NCBI RefSeq assembly: GCF_019024325.1
Contig: NZ_JAFNJS010000006.1
Location: forward strand, 62,001 to 126,000
Source: Falsiroseomonas tokyonensis
Lineage (GTDB): Bacteria; Pseudomonadota; Alphaproteobacteria; Acetobacterales; Acetobacteraceae
DNA length: 64,000 nucleotides
Direction: 5' to 3'
Positions within the stretch are counted from its first letter, which is position 1. Each line of letters opens with the position of its first letter. This document shows, piece after piece, positions 20,654-29,376 of this stretch. The notes below the pieces were generated by a model. That model made no database searches, had not been told where the DNA came from, and saw only the letters and a program-made list of their open reading frames with translations. Position numbers and translations under genes: made by a program.

Positions 20654-21400
20654 TCAGCCCGGCCGGAAGCCGATCCGGGCGAAGGCCGCCCGGCCGGCCT
20701 CCGTGCCGAACAGCGCCAGCAGGCGTCGCGCCTCCGGCCCGTCCTGCACCACGGCGGCGCGATAGATGGTCCAGAGCTGCAATGCGTCCGGCAGCAGTCC
20801 CACCAACTGCACGCCAGGGCGGTCGATGATCTCGGTGGCCTGGCTGAAGGCCAGCGCGACTTCGCCGCGGCTGGCCATCTCCACCCCCTCCACGCCGAAG
20901 CGGACCAGCCGCAGTTTGGGGGCCAGTGCCTCTGTCAGCCCCAGCCGCGCGATCACCGCCGCCACATGGCGCCCGGCGGTGGCCCCGCGGGCGGGGTCGG
21001 CATAGGCGATGCTCTCTGCCGCCAGAAGCGCGGCCCGGAAGGCCTCGGGGGTTGCGATATCCGGCACGGGACGGCCCGCCGGGGCGCCCAACGCCACGCC
21101 GGTGCGGCCGATCTCCACCACGCCATCCGCCGGCACCAGCCCCCGCGCAGACAGCGCCGCGATGGCCTCCGCGCTGAGCAGCGTGAACTGCGGCCGCTCG
21201 CCCCCCAGGATGCGGTCGCGCAGCGCGCCCACCGTGTCGAAGGCCGCCGCCGGTGCGCCGGCGCCGAGCGGCGCCAGAACCTCCTCCACCGCGTGCTTCA
21301 CCGCGCCGGCGGCGAAGATGGGCGGCGTGGCGGGCTGCGCCCGGGCGGCGGCGGCCGCCATCACGAGGGGCAGGCCCAGAAACAGGCGGCGTGACGGCAT
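20654..21400 (-). CDS. Periplasmic substrate-binding protein, ModA-like
   Basis: A 248-residue secreted binding protein. A signal peptide (MPSRRLFLGLPLVMAAAAARAQ) is followed by a two-lobed type II periplasmic fold similar to the molybdate/tungstate-binding ModA family: FAAGAVKHAVEEVLAPL at the start and EVALAFSQATEIID in the middle, where ModA has its oxyanion loop. No transporter genes are beside it, so it may act with an unlinked ABC system or as a solitary binder. GGGAGGAG lies 7 nt before the ATG at 21400. It is convergent with the nucleoside hydrolase remnant. Confidence 0.78.
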   Translation of the reverse strand: MPSRRLFLGLPLVMAAAAARAQPATPPIFAAGAVKHAVEEVLAPLGAGAPAAAFDTVGALRDRILGGERPQFTLLSAEAIAALSARGLVPADGVVEIGRTGVALGAPAGRPVPDIATPEAFRAALLAAESIAYADPARGATAGRHVAAVIARLGLTEALAPKLRLVRFGVEGVEMASRGEVALAFSQATEIIDRPGVQLVGLLPDALQLWTIYRAAVVQDGPEARRLLALFGTEAGRAAFARIGFRPG

Positions 21401-21440
21401 GGCGCGGCTCCTCCCCGGTCTTTCCGGGATCGTGACATGC

Positions 21441-22259
21441 CTAAAGCCTGCCGCGAAAGCCTGCCCAAATGATTGCGATCCGATCCCCCAGGCCGCGCGG
21501 CGCAGGAATCGGCAGGCCCGCCGCCAGCCGGGCCAGGTCGCGCGCCGCCAGCACCACGGGCAGCGCGGCCGGCAGGGCCTGGCGCGGCAGGTCTTCCGCA
21601 CGCGCCTTGGCCAGTTGCGCGGAGCCCTCCTCGGCCAAGGCCCGGCGCAGCGGCTCGGCGGTCGCGGGCTCGGCGATCACGCCCTCCTGGCTCAGCCCGG
21701 CCTCCGCCAGCGCATCCTGCGGCAACAGGCAGCGGCCCTGGGTGGCATGCGCCGGCACGCTGCGCAGGACGCCCGCTAGGCCCTGCAGCGCGCCCAGCCG
21801 CTGCAGCACCGGCAGCGCGGCATCCGCGACACCCAGCAGCCGCCCGGCCGCCACCGCGAAGCCGCCCGGCCCGGCGCGCAGATAGGCGCCAAAGGCCTCC
21901 CGCGTCGGGATGCCCTCGGGCTCTGCCTCCGCCTCCCGCGCATCGATCAGGGCGGAGAGTGCGGCTGCATCCAGCGCGCCCTCGGTGATCGCCTGGTGCA
22001 GCGGGCCGGCCACCTCATGCCGGCGGGCTGGGCGGCCGTCGGCGGCCTCGGCCACCGCGTCGCGCCACCATTGCAGGCGGATCAGGGTGGCGATCGGCGT
22101 GCTCGTCACCTCCCTTGCCCGGGCCAGTTCGTGGTTGAAGGCGATCAGGGCGAACAAGGCCTCCCGCCGCGTCGCGGGGGCGAACAGCGCGGCGAGGTAG
22201 CGGTCCGGGTCATGCTGCCGCACGAAGGCGCCGAGCGGGGAAAGCGGGTGGCTGGCCAT
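21441..22259 (-). CDS. Squalene/phytoene synthase-like protein, probably non-catalytic
   Basis: A 272-residue protein of the trans-isoprenyl diphosphate synthase (head-to-head) fold. The N-terminal helices (ALFALIAFNHELAR ... LQWWRDAV) fit the family, but the first Asp-rich DXXXD motif is absent, and the second, usually QLTNILRDVGED, reads LQGLAGVLRSVPAH, without the metal-binding Asp. It ends the helix with GRCLLPQDAL as in real synthases. This pattern is like NDUFAF6-type proteins that assist respiratory complex I assembly. The ATG at 22259 sets the start. Divergent from sodB. Confidence 0.8.
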   Translation of the reverse strand: MASHPLSPLGAFVRQHDPDRYLAALFAPATRREALFALIAFNHELARAREVTSTPIATLIRLQWWRDAVAEAADGRPARRHEVAGPLHQAITEGALDAAALSALIDAREAEAEPEGIPTREAFGAYLRAGPGGFAVAAGRLLGVADAALPVLQRLGALQGLAGVLRSVPAHATQGRCLLPQDALAEAGLSQEGVIAEPATAEPLRRALAEEGSAQLAKARAEDLPRQALPAALPVVLAARDLARLAAGLPIPAPRGLGDRIAIIWAGFRGRL

Positions 22260-22389
22260 GCCGCCTGATGACGGTCCGCGGCGCGACCCGCAAGTGCGGT
22301 TGACGGTCCCCGAGGCCACGCCTAGGTCTTTCACCGGTCGCGGGGACCACCCCGCAAGCTGGCCAAAGCCCCCAAACGGGAGAGACCCC

Positions 22390-23028
22390 ATGCCCTTTAC
22401 CCTGCCGCCCCTGCCCTATTCGACCTCCGCCCTCGCCGCCCAGGGCATGTGCCAGGAGACGCTGGAGCTGCACCACGGCAAGCACCACAACGCCTATGTC
22501 ACGGCGCTGAACGGGCTGATCGAGTCCAAGGGCCTGGCCGGCAAGTCGCTGGAGACCATCGTGGCCGAGGCCGGCAAGGCCGGCGCCGATGGCCTGCCGG
22601 TGTTGAACCAGGCCGGCCAGCATTGGAACCATGCGCTGTTCTGGCAGGTGATGTCGCCGAACGGCGGCGGGGACAAGCTGCCGGGCAAGCTCGCCGCGAA
22701 GATCGACAGCGACCTCGGCGGCCTGGCCGCCTTCAAGGAGGCCTTCAAGCAGGCCGGCGTGACGCAGTTCGGTAGCGGCTGGGCCTGGCTGATCATCGGC
22801 ACCGACGGCAAGCTGAAGGTGACGAAGACCCCGAACGGCTCCAACCCTGTCGCCACCGGCGAGGGCACGCCGATTCTCGGCTGCGACGTCTGGGAGCACG
22901 CCTATTACCTGGACTTCCGCAACGTGCGCCCGAACTACCTCGACAACTTCCTGAACAAGCTGGTCGATTGGGAAGTGGTCGCCGGCCTGATGGACAAGGG
23001 CGGCCTGACCACCGGCCAGACGGCCTGA
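22390..23028 (+). CDS. sodB: Superoxide dismutase, iron type
   Basis: A 212-residue cytoplasmic dismutase converting superoxide to H2O2 and O2. The metal ligands are His28 (LELHHGKHH), His81 (QHWNHALFW), Asp166 and His170 (DVWEHAYYLDF). Gln77 in the AGQHWNH segment takes the position of the Gln that marks the Fe-type, where Mn enzymes have Gly, so iron is favoured, though cambialistic activity is possible. The ATG at 22390 is preceded by GGGAGAG. An upstream in-frame ATG would give an unlikely 44-residue extension. A strong terminator follows. Confidence 0.97.
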   Translation: MPFTLPPLPYSTSALAAQGMCQETLELHHGKHHNAYVTALNGLIESKGLAGKSLETIVAEAGKAGADGLPVLNQAGQHWNHALFWQVMSPNGGGDKLPGKLAAKIDSDLGGLAAFKEAFKQAGVTQFGSGWAWLIIGTDGKLKVTKTPNGSNPVATGEGTPILGCDVWEHAYYLDFRNVRPNYLDNFLNKLVDWEVVAGLMDKGGLTTGQTA

Positions 23029-23052
23029 ACCTTCCGCCAAGCGGAAACGACG

Positions 23053-23084
23053 AAGGCGCCGGGGGGCAACCCCGGCGCCTTTTT
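23053..23084 (+). terminator. Rho-independent terminator after sodB
   Basis: AAGGCGCCGGGG (23053-23064) pairs with CCCCGGCGCCTT (23070-23081) around a GGCAA loop, and the stem runs into TTTTT. It is the clearest intrinsic terminator in the window. It separates the convergent sodB and yajC genes. Confidence 0.93.
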
Positions 23085-23107
23085 CATGTCCGCCGAGGCG
23101 GCGCGCG

Positions 23108-23446
23108 TTAGCTCTTCACGTCATTCGCCGGCGCCGGCGGCTTCACTACGCTGGCGATGGTGCCGCGCACGACGGTCACGCGGACGTTCGGCGAAAGCTC
23201 CACCTCCACCTCGTCGCTGTCGTCGCGCACCTTGGTGACGGTGCCGACCAGGCCGCCGCCGGTAATGATCTTGTCGTTGCGCTTCAGCCCGCCGAGCATG
23301 GTGCGGTGCTCCTTCATCTTCTTCTGCTGCGGGCGGATCAGCAGGAAGTAGAAGACGGCGAAGATCAGGATCAGCGGCAGCAGCTGCATGACGACGGCGC
23401 CGGTGCCACCGGCGGCATCCTGGGCATAGGCAGGCGAGATGAACAT
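23108..23446 (-). CDS. yajC: Preprotein translocase subunit YajC
   Basis: A 112-residue membrane protein of the SecDF-YajC complex, which aids Sec-dependent export. It has one membrane helix (about 19-37, MQLLPLILIFAVFYFLLI), the hallmark RPQQKKMKEH, and a small beta domain (DKIITGGGLVGTVTKV). A short Ala/Pro tail ends it. No secD or secF follows in the window, whereas in many genomes they do. Divergent from the DUF815 ATPase. Confidence 0.96.
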   Translation of the reverse strand: MFISPAYAQDAAGGTGAVVMQLLPLILIFAVFYFLLIRPQQKKMKEHRTMLGGLKRNDKIITGGGLVGTVTKVRDDSDEVEVELSPNVRVTVVRGTIASVVKPPAPANDVKS

Positions 23447-23537
23447 GATCGGGTCCGGCTTTCCTGGAGGGGGTCGGCGCCCCAGGCTTGCGGGGCATCG
23501 GCCCGCAACCTAGCTTCCGCGACCTTTCCGTCAATAC

Positions 23538-24425
23538 ATGATCCGGGTGCCCCTGCCCTTGTCCGACCCCCATGCCCTGCTGCCCACCCTGACCCGGATC
23601 GCCGAGGCGCTGGAGCGCCTGGCCCCGCCGGCCCTGGCCAAGCCCGACCTTGGCGCGGCGGATGCCTTCGTCTGGCACCCCGGCCCGCCGGCGCGGCTGG
23701 ACCCGGTGCCGCGAGTTTCCGCCGTCAACATCACGCTGCTGCAGGGGGTGGAGCGGCAGAAGGCGCTGGTGCTGGAGAATACGCTGCGCTTCGCCCGCGG
23801 CCTGCCCGCCAACAACGCCATGCTCTGGGGCGCTCGCGGCATGGGCAAGTCGAGCCTGGTGAAGGCCGCCCATGCCCAGGCCAATGCCGAGGCGCCCGGC
23901 GCCCTGGCTCTGATCGAGATCCAGCGAGAGGATATCCGCACCCTGCCTGAGCTGCTGAACATCCTGCGGGCCGGTGATCGCCGCTGTCTGGTCTTCTGCG
24001 ACGACCTGTCCTTCGAGCGGGAGGATGCCGACTACAAAGCGCTGAAATCCGTGCTCGATGGCGGCATCGAGGGCCGGCCGGCCAATGTCCTGTTCTACGC
24101 GACCTCCAACCGCCGCCACCTGATGGCGCGGGACATGATCGAGAACGAGCGCAGCACCGCCATCAACCCCGGCGAGGCGATCGAGGAGAAGGTCTCGCTG
24201 TCCGACCGCTTCGGCCTCTGGATCGGCTTCCACAACTGCGACCAGGACACCTTCTTCGCCATGGTCGAGGGCTATGCCGCCAGCTTCGGCCTGCCCGCTA
24301 CCACAGACGAACTGCGCCGCGCGGCGGTGGAATGGAGCGTGACTCGCGGCGCCCGGTCCGGCCGCGTCGCCTGGCAATTCGTGCAGGACATGGCAGGGCG
24401 GCTGGGGGTGAAGACCGGGGCCTGA
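23538..24425 (+). CDS. DUF815 AAA-type ATPase
   Basis: A 295-residue P-loop ATPase of the DUF815 family. The Walker A motif GARGMGKSSL is at 98-107 and the Walker B strand CLVFCDDLSFE lies about 50 residues later. SNRRHL and SLSDRFGLWIGF mark the sensor regions. The role is unknown; it is soluble and shows no partner motif. Divergent from yajC. Confidence 0.85.
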   Translation: MIRVPLPLSDPHALLPTLTRIAEALERLAPPALAKPDLGAADAFVWHPGPPARLDPVPRVSAVNITLLQGVERQKALVLENTLRFARGLPANNAMLWGARGMGKSSLVKAAHAQANAEAPGALALIEIQREDIRTLPELLNILRAGDRRCLVFCDDLSFEREDADYKALKSVLDGGIEGRPANVLFYATSNRRHLMARDMIENERSTAINPGEAIEEKVSLSDRFGLWIGFHNCDQDTFFAMVEGYAASFGLPATTDELRRAAVEWSVTRGARSGRVAWQFVQDMAGRLGVKTGA

Positions 24426-24593
24426 GGTCCCAAGATTGCAGAAACGGCGCGCTGGGTGACGCGGGTGTGAATTCGCGGACGCAAATGCGCATCCGCCTTG
24501 CCCCTGCCGCCCGCCTGCCGCGAAGCTGCGCCCGCCACAGCGAAGCCGCCATCCCGGTGGAAGCCGCCTGCGGCTTTCCCGAGGAGCACTGCC

Positions 24594-24818
24594 TTGTTCG
24601 CCATCCTGCTCGCGCCGCTGAACGCCTTCTGCGGCCTGGTCGCCCGCAACACGAAGCTGTCTCTCATCGCGGGCCTGGTGCTGGGCGTGCTGGCCGTCCT
24701 GACGCATCACGAGGCCTGGGCCTCGGTCATGGCGATGTTCGTCGGCTTCGTGCTGATCTGGATGAGCGAGGTCACCAATCCGCATCGCGCCGAGCAGGGC
24801 ACCGTCGCCGGCGACTGA
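24594..24818 (+). CDS. Small hypothetical membrane protein (TTG start)
   Basis: A 74-residue protein with two hydrophobic helices (about 2-14 and 23-40, then a third, MAMFVGFVLIWM). No family was recognised. A TTG at 24594 is taken as start because GAGGAG stands 7 nt upstream, ideal spacing; the longer frame from 24498 has a non-membrane, low-complexity N-terminus. A 7-bp inverted repeat (AAGCCGC/GCGGCTT) lies just before the ribosome site and could regulate it. Confidence 0.65.
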   Translation: MFAILLAPLNAFCGLVARNTKLSLIAGLVLGVLAVLTHHEAWASVMAMFVGFVLIWMSEVTNPHRAEQGTVAGD

Positions 24819-24864
24819 TCCAGGCCAGGGTCAACGGGCGCCCAGCCGCGGGCGCCCGCCCCGG

Positions 24865-26136
24865 TCAGCCGGGGGCCAGCCGCGCCAGGCCGCCCAGATA
24901 GGGGCGGAGAACCTCGGGGATGGTGACGCTGCCATCCTCCTCCTGATGCGTCTCCAGCACCGCGATCAGCGCGCGGCCCACGGCCACGCCGCTGCCGTTC
25001 AGCGTATGCAGGAATTCCGTGCCCTTGCCCGCCGCCGGCCGGAAGCGCGCATCCATGCGCCGCGCCTGGAAATCCCGGCAATTGGAGCAGGAGGAAATCT
25101 CCCGCCAGGCCTGCTGGCCGGGCAGCCAGACCTCCAGGTCATAGGTCTTGGCCGCGCCGAAGCCGGTATCGCCGGAAGCCAGCACCATGCGGCGCCAGAC
25201 CAGGCCGAGCTCCGTCAGCACCCGCTCGGCGCAGGCCGTCATCCGCTCATGCTCGGCTTCCGACTGCTCCGGCAGGGTGATGGAGACCAGTTCCACCTTG
25301 GGGAACTGGTGCTGGCGCAGCATGCCGCGGGTATCGCGCCCGGCGGAGCCGGCTTCCGAGCGGAAGCAGGGCGAGAGCGCGGTCAGCCGCATCGGCAGCG
25401 CCGATTCCGCAAGAATCTCGCCACGGACAAAGTTGGTCAGCGGCACCTCCGCCGTCGGGATCAGCCAGCGGCCATCCGTGGTGGCGAAAAGGTCCTCCTT
25501 GAACTTCGGCAGCTGGCCGGTGCCGTACATGGTGGCGTCGTTCACCAGCAAGGGCACGCTGGCCTCGGTATAGCCGTGCTCCTCCACATGCAGGTTCAGC
25601 ATCCACTGGCCGAGCGCGCGTTCCAGCCGCGCCAGCTTCCCACGCAGCACGGTGAAGCGGGCGCCGGCCAACTTGGCGGCGGTGGCGAAATCCATGCCGA
25701 AGGCCTCGCCCAGCTCGAAATGCTGGCGCGGGGTGAAGGCGTAGTTGCGCGGGCTGCCATGGGTGTGCAGCACCACATTGGCGCTCTCATCCGCGCCGTC
25801 GGGCACGTCGCCGGCCAGCAGGTTGGGCAGGGCTGCCAGCAGCGCGTCCCGCGCCGCCTCATGCGCCTCCGGCGTCGCGGCGGCGGCGGCATCCATGGCG
25901 GCCTTCACCTCGGCCTTCAGCCGCTCGGCCAGCGCCGTGTCGCCGGCCTTCATGGCGGCGCCGATCTGGCGGGACAGCTCGTTGCGCGTGGTCTGGGCGG
26001 CCTGCACCAGGCGCACCGCCTCGATCCGCAGGTCGTCGAGGCGCAGCGCCTCCGCCGCCGCCGGCGGCAGGGATCGCCGCGCCAGCGCCGCGTCGAAGGC
26101 CTCGGGATTGGCGCGAACCGCCTTGATGTCGTGCAT
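24865..26136 (-). CDS. serS: Seryl-tRNA synthetase
   Basis: A 423-residue class II aminoacyl-tRNA synthetase charging tRNA-Ser. The N-terminal coiled-coil arm (about 25-105) that grips the tRNA long variable arm is present. The catalytic core holds motif 2 ([21 protein letters not shown] is split around the SAGRDTRG loop) and motif 3 ([15 protein letters not shown]). Length is normal. Last gene in the argS-to-serS minus-strand run, 78 nt after tatC. Confidence 0.97.
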   Translation of the reverse strand: MHDIKAVRANPEAFDAALARRSLPPAAAEALRLDDLRIEAVRLVQAAQTTRNELSRQIGAAMKAGDTALAERLKAEVKAAMDAAAAATPEAHEAARDALLAALPNLLAGDVPDGADESANVVLHTHGSPRNYAFTPRQHFELGEAFGMDFATAAKLAGARFTVLRGKLARLERALGQWMLNLHVEEHGYTEASVPLLVNDATMYGTGQLPKFKEDLFATTDGRWLIPTAEVPLTNFVRGEILAESALPMRLTALSPCFRSEAGSAGRDTRGMLRQHQFPKVELVSITLPEQSEAEHERMTACAERVLTELGLVWRRMVLASGDTGFGAAKTYDLEVWLPGQQAWREISSCSNCRDFQARRMDARFRPAAGKGTEFLHTLNGSGVAVGRALIAVLETHQEEDGSVTIPEVLRPYLGGLARLAPG

Positions 26137-26214
26137 GGAAAGGGGACCTGAGCGCGTGGTGTGGCGCTCAGCGGCTAGGCCAGAGTGGCGGGCCCGTCAA
26201 TCGAGCCGGCCGCC

Positions 26215-27006
26215 TCAGACCTCCTCGGCCGCCTTCTTCTTCCGCCCCATCCAGACGGCGGCGAGGATCGAGATCTCGTAGAGCAGGATCAGCGGCACGG
26301 CGAGGCCGATCTGGCTGATGATATCGGGCGGGGTAATGATGGCGGCCACCACGAACATGCCGACGATGGCGTAGCGACGGCCCTTGCGCAGCCCCTCGAC
26401 GCTGACGATGCCGACGCGCGCCAGCAGGGTCAGCAGCACCGGCAGCTGGAAGGCGATGCCGAAGGCCAGGATCATGTGCATGACCAGCGAGAGGTATTCA
26501 CTGACCTTCGCCTCCAGCTGGATCGGCACCGTCCCCGCCTCGGCCGGCGTCTCGAAGCTGATGAAGAAGCTCCAGGCCAGGGGGAAGATGAAGTAATAGG
26601 CCAGCGCCGCGCCCAGGACGAAGAGGAAGGGCGAGACCACCAGGAAGGGGGTGATCGCGTTCTTCTCGCTCTTGTAGAGGCCGGGCGCGATGAACAGCCA
26701 GAGCTGCGTCGCCCACATCGGAAAGCTGAAGAAGGTGGCGCCGAAGAAGGCGACCTTCAGGTAGGTGAAGAAGGCCTCATACAGCGCGGTGAAGATCATC
26801 CGCCGCTCGCCCATGCCCTGCGCCTGCAGGATGTCCGCCAGCGGCGCGGCCAGGAAGCCGTAGATCTGCCGGGAGAAGTAATAGCAGACGGCAAAGGCGA
26901 TGATGAAGGCGCCGACAGACCACAGGAGCCGCGTGCGCAGCTCCATCAGATGCTCGATCAACGGCATCGGCTTGTCGTTGATTTCGTCGTTCGGATCACG
27001 CGGCAC
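26215..27006 (-). CDS. tatC: Sec-independent translocase subunit TatC
   Basis: A 263-residue six-helix membrane protein that reads twin-arginine signals with TatB and exports folded proteins. PLIEHLMELRTRLL at the N-terminus is the conserved signal-binding tip; FFSFPMWATQLWLFIAPGLYKSEK and AFGIAFQLPVLLTLL follow. A GTG start at 27006 is used. It follows tatB by 18 nt. The C-terminus is a lysine-rich tail (GRKKKAAEEV). Confidence 0.97.
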   Translation of the reverse strand: MPRDPNDEINDKPMPLIEHLMELRTRLLWSVGAFIIAFAVCYYFSRQIYGFLAAPLADILQAQGMGERRMIFTALYEAFFTYLKVAFFGATFFSFPMWATQLWLFIAPGLYKSEKNAITPFLVVSPFLFVLGAALAYYFIFPLAWSFFISFETPAEAGTVPIQLEAKVSEYLSLVMHMILAFGIAFQLPVLLTLLARVGIVSVEGLRKGRRYAIVGMFVVAAIITPPDIISQIGLAVPLILLYEISILAAVWMGRKKKAAEEV

Positions 27007-27024
27007 GGTGGGGGGATCCGTATG

Positions 27025-27579
27025 TCAGGAGGCGGAGGCGCCAGACGGCGGCAGGGAGGGCGGCGCGGGCGGCGGCACGAAGGCCGGCGGGGCGGGCGGC
27101 GGGGCAGGCTGGCTGGCCGCCAGGGGCGCCGGCGGCGGCGTGGCGCCCGGCGGGATGAAGGCGGGCGGCACCACGGTCGGCACGGGCGGCCCGGCCTCGA
27201 CCACCGGCGCCCCGGCCTGCACGGGCGGCGGCGTCACCGTCGCACCATGCGCGGGGTCTGGCGCGAAGGCATCGCGCAGCGGGTTGCCGATCGGGTCCTC
27301 GGTGAAGGTCTTGCGGATCGAGCCGTCCTTGTCGAATTCCTTCTCGACGATATCGCGCACGTTGAAGCTGCGGATCTCGTTGATCTGGTTGCGGACGTCC
27401 TCGAGCTTCGCCTCGCGCACGACCTCATCCACCTGGCCCTGGAATTCCCCGGCCATGCGACGCAGCTTCTGGATTCCCTTGGCGATGCTGCGCACGGCAT
27501 CGGGCAGGTCCTTGGGGCCGATGACGACCACAGCGACCACGGCAATCAGCGCCAGTTCGGTCCAATCGAGACCCAGCAT
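27025..27579 (-). CDS. tatB: Sec-independent translocase subunit TatB
   Basis: A 184-residue protein. An N-terminal membrane helix (MLGLDWTELALIAVVAVVVIG) and the amphipathic helix PKDLPDAVRSIAKGIQKLRRMAGEF give the TatB pattern, in which the Glu in WTELALI and the Pro after the helix are diagnostic. Helices with charged residues follow to about residue 100. The last 80 residues are Pro/Ala-rich and of low complexity, a longer tail than usual. It precedes tatC. No tatA is present. Confidence 0.93.
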   Translation of the reverse strand: MLGLDWTELALIAVVAVVVIGPKDLPDAVRSIAKGIQKLRRMAGEFQGQVDEVVREAKLEDVRNQINEIRSFNVRDIVEKEFDKDGSIRKTFTEDPIGNPLRDAFAPDPAHGATVTPPPVQAGAPVVEAGPPVPTVVPPAFIPPGATPPPAPLAASQPAPPPAPPAFVPPPAPPSLPPSGASAS

Positions 27580-27667
27580 GAATCCTCATCCCCGACCCAG
27601 CGGGGCCCATCCGTTAGCAGGATCGCCGCCCCCCGCCAATCCAAGCGGCCGCCGGCACGACCCCTAT

Positions 27668-28735
27668 CTAGGGAGCCTCGGGCGGGAATACGAAGGCCCG
27701 CTCAGGGTCCATCGCCACCGCCACGCGATCACCCCGGCTGAGCCAGGCACCCGGCGGCAGCCTGGCATGCAGGTGCAGCAGGCCCCCCTGCCCGTCCGCC
27801 ACCGCCAGATGCACCAGGGTGGTGGCGCCGAGCAGGCGGCAGGCCTCCACCTCCGCGCTGGTTCCGCTGTTGGAATCCGCCGGCAGCACGCGCAGGCCTT
27901 CCGGCCGCAGCAGCACCTCCACGGCGCCGCCCTCGGCCACCGGGGCCGGTTCCCGCGGTTTCGTCGCTCCGATCGGGGTTTCGGCCAGGCCGTCCCGCAT
28001 ACGCCCCGGCAGGCGGTTCACCTCGCCCAGGAAAGTCGCCACGAAGCGGGTCATGGGCGCGAGGTAGAGGGCGGAGGGCGGGCCGAGCTGCTCGATCCGG
28101 CCCTCATTCATCAGGGCGATGCGGTCGGCCATGAACATCGCCTCCTCCGCATCATGCGTCACGATCAGGGTCGCGATGCCGGCTTCCTGCAGGACATGCA
28201 GCGTATCGTCGCGCACCTGTTCGCGCAGCCGGGCGTCGAGGCTGGCGAAAGCTTCATCCAGCAGCAACACGGCCGGACGCGGCGCCAGCGCCCGGGCGAG
28301 CGCCACGCGCTGCTGCTGCCCGCCCGAGAGCATATGCGGCCAGGCGGTGGCGAAGGCTTCCAGCCCGACCCGGGCCAGCGCATCCATGATGCGCCACTTG
28401 CGCTGGCCGCGCGGCACGGCGCGCAGGCCGAAGGCGACGTTCTCCTCCACCGTCAAATGGGGAAACAGCGCATAGTCCTGGAAGACGAAGCCGACGCCGC
28501 GCGCCTCCGGCGGCGTCTCCCGCCCCGGCTCGGCGATCAGCCGGCCATCGAGGGTGATGCGCCCCCGTTGCAGCGGCTCCAGCCCCGAGGCCAGGCGCAG
28601 CAGCGTGGTCTTGCCGCAGCCGGAGGGGCCGAGCAGGCACAGGATCTCGCCTGGCCCCACCTCCAGGTCCAGCTCGCGCAGCACCATCCCGCGCTCCGGA
28701 TAGTGGTGGGAGACGCCTTCGAAGCGGATGCTCAA
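27668..28735 (-). CDS. ABC transporter ATPase, Fe3+/spermidine type
   Basis: A 355-residue ABC ATPase of the PotA/FbpC/ThiQ group. Walker A GPSGCGKTT (36-44), the Q-loop FVFQDYALFPH, signature LSGGQQQR, Walker B VLLLDEAFASLD and switch HD (VTHDAEEA) are intact. A C-terminal TOBE-like domain (about 265-350) is present. The TTG start at 28735 overlaps the scpB stop (TTGA), so translation is coupled. No permease or binding protein gene is adjacent, so its partners must be elsewhere; it may energise iron, thiamine or polyamine uptake. It sits between scpB and tatB, where many alphaproteobacteria carry tatA. Confidence 0.9.
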   Translation of the reverse strand: MSIRFEGVSHHYPERGMVLRELDLEVGPGEILCLLGPSGCGKTTLLRLASGLEPLQRGRITLDGRLIAEPGRETPPEARGVGFVFQDYALFPHLTVEENVAFGLRAVPRGQRKWRIMDALARVGLEAFATAWPHMLSGGQQQRVALARALAPRPAVLLLDEAFASLDARLREQVRDDTLHVLQEAGIATLIVTHDAEEAMFMADRIALMNEGRIEQLGPPSALYLAPMTRFVATFLGEVNRLPGRMRDGLAETPIGATKPREPAPVAEGGAVEVLLRPEGLRVLPADSNSGTSAEVEACRLLGATTLVHLAVADGQGGLLHLHARLPPGAWLSRGDRVAVAMDPERAFVFPPEAP

Positions 28736-29376
28736 GGGGGGGTCTCGTCCCCGGCTGGCGCGGACGGGTCCTCGGCGGGCGGCGCCAGCACCCGCAGCCC
28801 ATCGAGCAGCGGCGCGGTCTCGCCGCTCACCAGCTCCTCCCGCCGCGGCAGGTCGCGCAGCGACTTCAGCCCGAACTGCTCCAGGAAGCGGGAGGTGGTG
28901 CCCCAGAGGGTCGGGCGGCCCGGCACCTCCTTGTGCCCGCGCGGCGCCACCAGCCCGTGTTCCAGCAGGGATTCGAGGGTGGACTGGGCCATGCTGGCGC
29001 CGCGGATCTCCTCGATCTCGGCCCGCGTCACCGGCTGGTGCCAGGCGATGACGGCCAGCGCCTCCATGGCCGCGCGCGGCAGGCGGCGCGGCACCTCCAC
29101 CACGCGGGTCAGCGCGGCGGCGAGGTCCGGCGCGGTGCGCAGCACGAAGCCGCCGGCGGTCTCCACCAGCACCACGCCGCGGCCATCCAGCGCCAGGCCG
29201 AGTTCGCGCAGCACCGTGGCGGCGTCCTCGCCTTCGGCCAGCAGGGATTGCAGCCGGGCGGGCGTCACGGGGCGGTCGGAGGCAAACAGCAACGCCTCCG
29301 CCAGCCGCAGCGCGGCGGCGCTGACGGCGGGTTCCTCCGGCGCTGCCTCGGGCAGGTCGTCAGGCGGCTTGGACAT
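28732..29376 (-). CDS. scpB: Segregation and condensation protein B
   Basis: A 214-residue protein with two winged helix domains (about 20-95 and 100-175): ALRLAEALLFASDRPVT starts the first, and MEALAVIAWHQPVTRAEIEEIRG is the signature of the second. ScpB joins ScpA and SMC to condense and separate chromosomes. The ATG at 29376 gives a usual N-terminus, and it overlaps scpA by 17 nt. The Pro/Ala-rich tail is typical. Confidence 0.94.
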   Translation of the reverse strand: MSKPPDDLPEAAPEEPAVSAAALRLAEALLFASDRPVTPARLQSLLAEGEDAATVLRELGLALDGRGVVLVETAGGFVLRTAPDLAAALTRVVEVPRRLPRAAMEALAVIAWHQPVTRAEIEEIRGASMAQSTLESLLEHGLVAPRGHKEVPGRPTLWGTTSRFLEQFGLKSLRDLPRREELVSGETAPLLDGLRVLAPPAEDPSAPAGDETPP

